Below are positions 35,809 to 37,378 of a stretch of DNA of 37,378 bases, one piece after another; the first letter of the stretch is position 1, and each line of letters opens with the position of its first letter. The notes below the pieces were generated by a model. The model searched no databases, had not been told where the DNA came from, and worked only from the letters and a program-made list of their open reading frames with translations. The position numbers and the translations under genes are program-made. The stretch covers positions 1 through 37,378 of the forward strand of contig JBQTIQ010000071.1 in the NCBI GenBank assembly GCA_052387955.1, in the 5' to 3' direction. This DNA comes from JBQTIQ01 sp052387955 (GTDB lineage Bacteria; Actinomycetota; Acidimicrobiia; Acidimicrobiales; JACDCH01).

Positions 35809-35851
35809 GCCGCGGTCGCGCGCGGTCATCTTGAAAGCAAACACATCGTGC

Positions 35852-36259
35852 TCATTCGTAGAAGCCGAGCTCGTCGGCGTCGCGGGACATCTGATCGAGC
35901 ACAGCGCGGCGCTGGGCGACCATGTCGGCGCGGTAGGCGAGCAGATCGGTGAGCGTGACGCGACGGTGGGACCCGACCTTGCGCGATGGGAGGACACCGT
36001 CGTCGATCAGCTTCACCACCGTCGGGCGGGACACGTTCAACACGGTCGCGGCCTGCTGGGTGGATGCCTCCTGTGGTGTGCGGACCACGGTCGCGGCGTC
36101 ACCTTCGGCGACCGCCTCGAGCATCTCGATCAACCCGTCGACTGCCGTCTTGGGGAGCTGCACCGTCGCACCGTTCGGCAGGGTGAACCGCCTCGGACGC
36201 CGTCGCAAGGCTGCGAGCGCGTCGGACGCCAGGTCCCGGTCGTCGGGTCCCCTCGTCAT
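35852..36259 (-). CDS. Excisionase-type helix-turn-helix protein
   Basis: A 135-residue protein. The C-terminal half is a MerR-like/excisionase HTH (STQQAATVLNVSRPTVVKLI then DDGVLPSRKVGSHRRVTLTD), with an N-terminal segment RRFTLPNGATVQLPKTAVDG seen in actinobacterial antitoxins of this type. Homologues usually sit next to a PIN-domain toxin. Here none follows: the next gene downstream (AbiEii-like) is convergent. It may be an orphan antitoxin, or an excisionase/regulator of the element, whose position near the right end would suit that role. DNA binding is well supported; partner is unknown. Confidence 0.83.
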   Translation of the reverse strand: MTRGPDDRDLASDALAALRRRPRRFTLPNGATVQLPKTAVDGLIEMLEAVAEGDAATVVRTPQEASTQQAATVLNVSRPTVVKLIDDGVLPSRKVGSHRRVTLTDLLAYRADMVAQRRAVLDQMSRDADELGFYE

Positions 36260-36539
36260 GCCCGCAACCTATCGAACGCAGCAAACGAAAGGTACACCGG
36301 TTGCGTCATCTGGTCCGACAGACGGTCGTCAGACGTTGCCGGACATCCTCCGGCTCGATGTCTACTCTCCGTCGCCGGTGTCGCGGCATCCTGCCCGGGT
36401 CGTGTCTAACGGATCGTCTAACGAACACGCCGATACGAGGCCCGATCCGCTGCACCACCTGGACGGGCCGTCACGAGAACTCCCTGCTCAGCGCTACTGG
36501 CGGCTACCCGCCGTCACCCGCTGGACGGGCGAGGAATGA
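36260..36539. other. Right-end non-coding region of the element
   Basis: 280 bases between the HTH gene start and attR. No credible frame; expected to hold the HTH promoter and perhaps integrase-binding sites, none of which could be assigned. Confidence 0.4.
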
Positions 36540-36584
<45 letters not shown>

Positions 36585-36600
36585 ACGAAACAGCAGGTAG

Positions 36601-36633
36601 ACGGCTCTTTCCGAGAGATTCGGGGAGGGCCGT
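36601..36633 (+). terminator. Likely original terminator of tRNA-fMet
   Basis: ACGGCTCTTTCCGAG and TTCGGGGAGGGCCGT can pair over about 15 positions (several G-U) around a three-base loop, 16 bases after attR. Before insertion this hairpin would have lain just downstream of the tRNA. Confidence 0.5.
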
Positions 36634-36678
36634 TCCGCCGTTTCGAGCCGTTCTTCTACCGGGTTTTCTACCGGATCG

Positions 36679-36700
36679 CCTGGGACAGCCTGGGACAGCC
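36679..36700. repeat. Two tandem copies of CCTGGGACAG
   Basis: Ten-base unit repeated at 36679-36688 and 36689-36698, then CC. It follows two spaced copies of TTCTACCGG (36654, 36665). Meaning unknown; could be recombinase-binding DNA of an older insertion. Confidence 0.5.
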
Positions 36701-36852
36701 GACGACGGGTCGTCCCAGCCGCGGTCGGGAGGGCACGAGCGGCTCCTCGAGGAGCGTGGCGAGGTGACCTTCGGGTTCGCGGGCACCGGTGGCGAGATGA
36801 GGCCTCTGGTGACGGGGTGAGCGAGTGAGCTGGACGGCGTGCGGCCACCCGT

Positions 36853-37261
36853 TTACTGCTCGTCGTCTGTGATGCGGATCAGCTGCAAGGTCGAGATCCC
36901 ACCTTGGTTCACGCAGTCCAGCGCGAGGCTGTGGACCTGATCGAGGTACTGACCGTCGTCGACGTCGGCTCGTACGGTGGCGGCAACTTCGGGTGTAGAG
37001 CGGGAGCGGGATAGAGTGGCCGTCGAAGGCGAAGCCGTGCTGGTCGACGGTCTCGATAAGCAGCGGTTCGGCACCGGACCTCTCGATTCCGACGACCACC
37101 TCGTATTCGGTCAGCGCCTGCCGCTGGCCAACTGCTCGGACCAGCCCCATCAGATCGGCGACGGCGCACTCGACCGCTGCCGACCGCACCTGGGACCCAG
37201 GCAAGAACGTGTCCAACCCGCTTCGGTGTGCTCCGATCGCGGCGGCGATCGAGAGGAATCG
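36853..37261 (-). pseudogene. Frameshifted remnant of an unrecognised gene
   Basis: Two frames together read like one protein. The upstream part (about 37261 down to 36995) gives LDTFLPGSQVRSAAVECAVA, LTEYEVVVGIERSGAEPLLI and FDGHSIPLPLYT; just after a CCC run near 36991-36995 the next frame continues PEVAATVRADVDDGQYLDQV, ALDCVNQGGISTLQLIR and stops at 36853. A stop at 37262 closes the frame upstream, so the N-terminus is missing or also shifted. The tail faintly recalls C-terminal regions of AlbA-type DNA-binding/ATP-binding proteins, but no firm family was recognised. No good start; probably not functional. Confidence 0.6.
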
Positions 37262-37292
37262 TCAAGACCTGTGGATCGGGTTTCTCCGTTGA

Positions 37293-37378
37293 TCACGCGG
37301 CGGCTTCCTGATCCTGCTGTTCGCGTTCGACGATCACCCCCTTCTCGAAGCGTGCGCCGGCCCTGACGAGCGCGACGA
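37293..37378 (-). CDS. C-terminal fragment of an unknown protein (partial)
   Basis: The last ~27 residues of a minus-strand frame entering from the window edge, VALVRAGARFEKGVIVERE then QQDQEAAA and stop at 37293. Style is compatible with the tail of a transposase, but this could not be confirmed from so short a piece. Confidence 0.4.
   Translation of the reverse strand, partial: VALVRAGARFEKGVIVEREQQDQEAAA

Noticed and set aside
35809..35851. PIN-domain toxin gene next to the HTH gene
   Set aside because: Only 43 bases separate the HTH stop from the AbiEii-like stop; no room for a toxin gene, and none in the 280 bases on the other side.

Overview
The window is high-GC DNA (roughly 70% by eye) with dense coding, GTG/TTG starts next to ATG, many one- to eight-base gene overlaps and several promoters whose -10 box sits right on the start codon. 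Together with the gene set (permuted ATP-grasp/alpha-E/transglutaminase cluster, F420-type PPOX and luciferase-like enzymes, DUF2342 metalloprotease, YlbL-type PDZ-Lon protease, DivIVA-like protein, UPF0182 membrane protein) this points to an actinomycete, most likely of the Acidimicrobiia. That placement is inferred from gene content, not measured.

Layout. 1-3062: a three-gene cluster on + (partial permuted ATP-grasp, alpha-E, transglutaminase-like). 3063-6790: an accessory-looking stretch with a 500-base gap, a PPOX enzyme, a probably broken monooxygenase-fold gene, PsiE, a luciferase-like monooxygenase and a MOSC protein. 6961-10602: MFS transporter, DUF2342 zinc metalloprotease and an SDR/epimerase. 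10723-13738: an HtrA-like protein whose catalytic serine position is occupied by Ala, divergent from a coupled moaE - small membrane protein - mreB run, where mreB appears to start at CTG. 13741-13919: two copies of a 93-base tandem repeat. 13940-17789 (minus): HEAT protein, bioA, bioF, bioD. 17867-17973: a second, 80-base-period repeat. 17989-19888: a membrane protein divergent from a PDZ-Lon protease. 20166-24299: a large orphan sensor kinase with a His/Asp tail and an anchored FecR-like protein. 24351-26843: a DivIVA-like coiled-coil protein ending in a phage MuF-like Cys/His cluster. 26874-29927: UPF0182 membrane protein. 29972-30048: initiator tRNA-Met.

A 6.5-kb integrative element occupies 30049-36584. 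It entered the 3' end of the initiator tRNA gene: 45 bases of the tRNA (30004-30048) are repeated exactly at 36540-36584. A tyrosine integrase lies just inside the left end. The cargo appears to be defence: a TOTE-type primase-helicase gene (split into two frames by one extra base in a G run at 32683-32687), an AbiEi/AbiEii-like type IV toxin-antitoxin pair behind an operator-like inverted repeat, and a lone excisionase-type HTH protein. No structural phage or conjugation genes are visible. Beyond the right end (36585-37378) lie a hairpin, a frameshifted minus-strand gene remnant and the C-terminus of another protein, so this site may have received earlier insertions.

How the genes fit together: bioA-bioF-bioD make dethiobiotin from KAPA precursors (bioB is not in the window); mreB and the DivIVA-like gene belong to cell shape and growth; the element at the tRNA looks like a compact defence island. 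The best candidates for something undescribed are the DivIVA-MuF fusion, the TOTE + AbiE mini-island with its frameshifted primase-helicase, and the HtrA homologue lacking a normal serine nucleophile.
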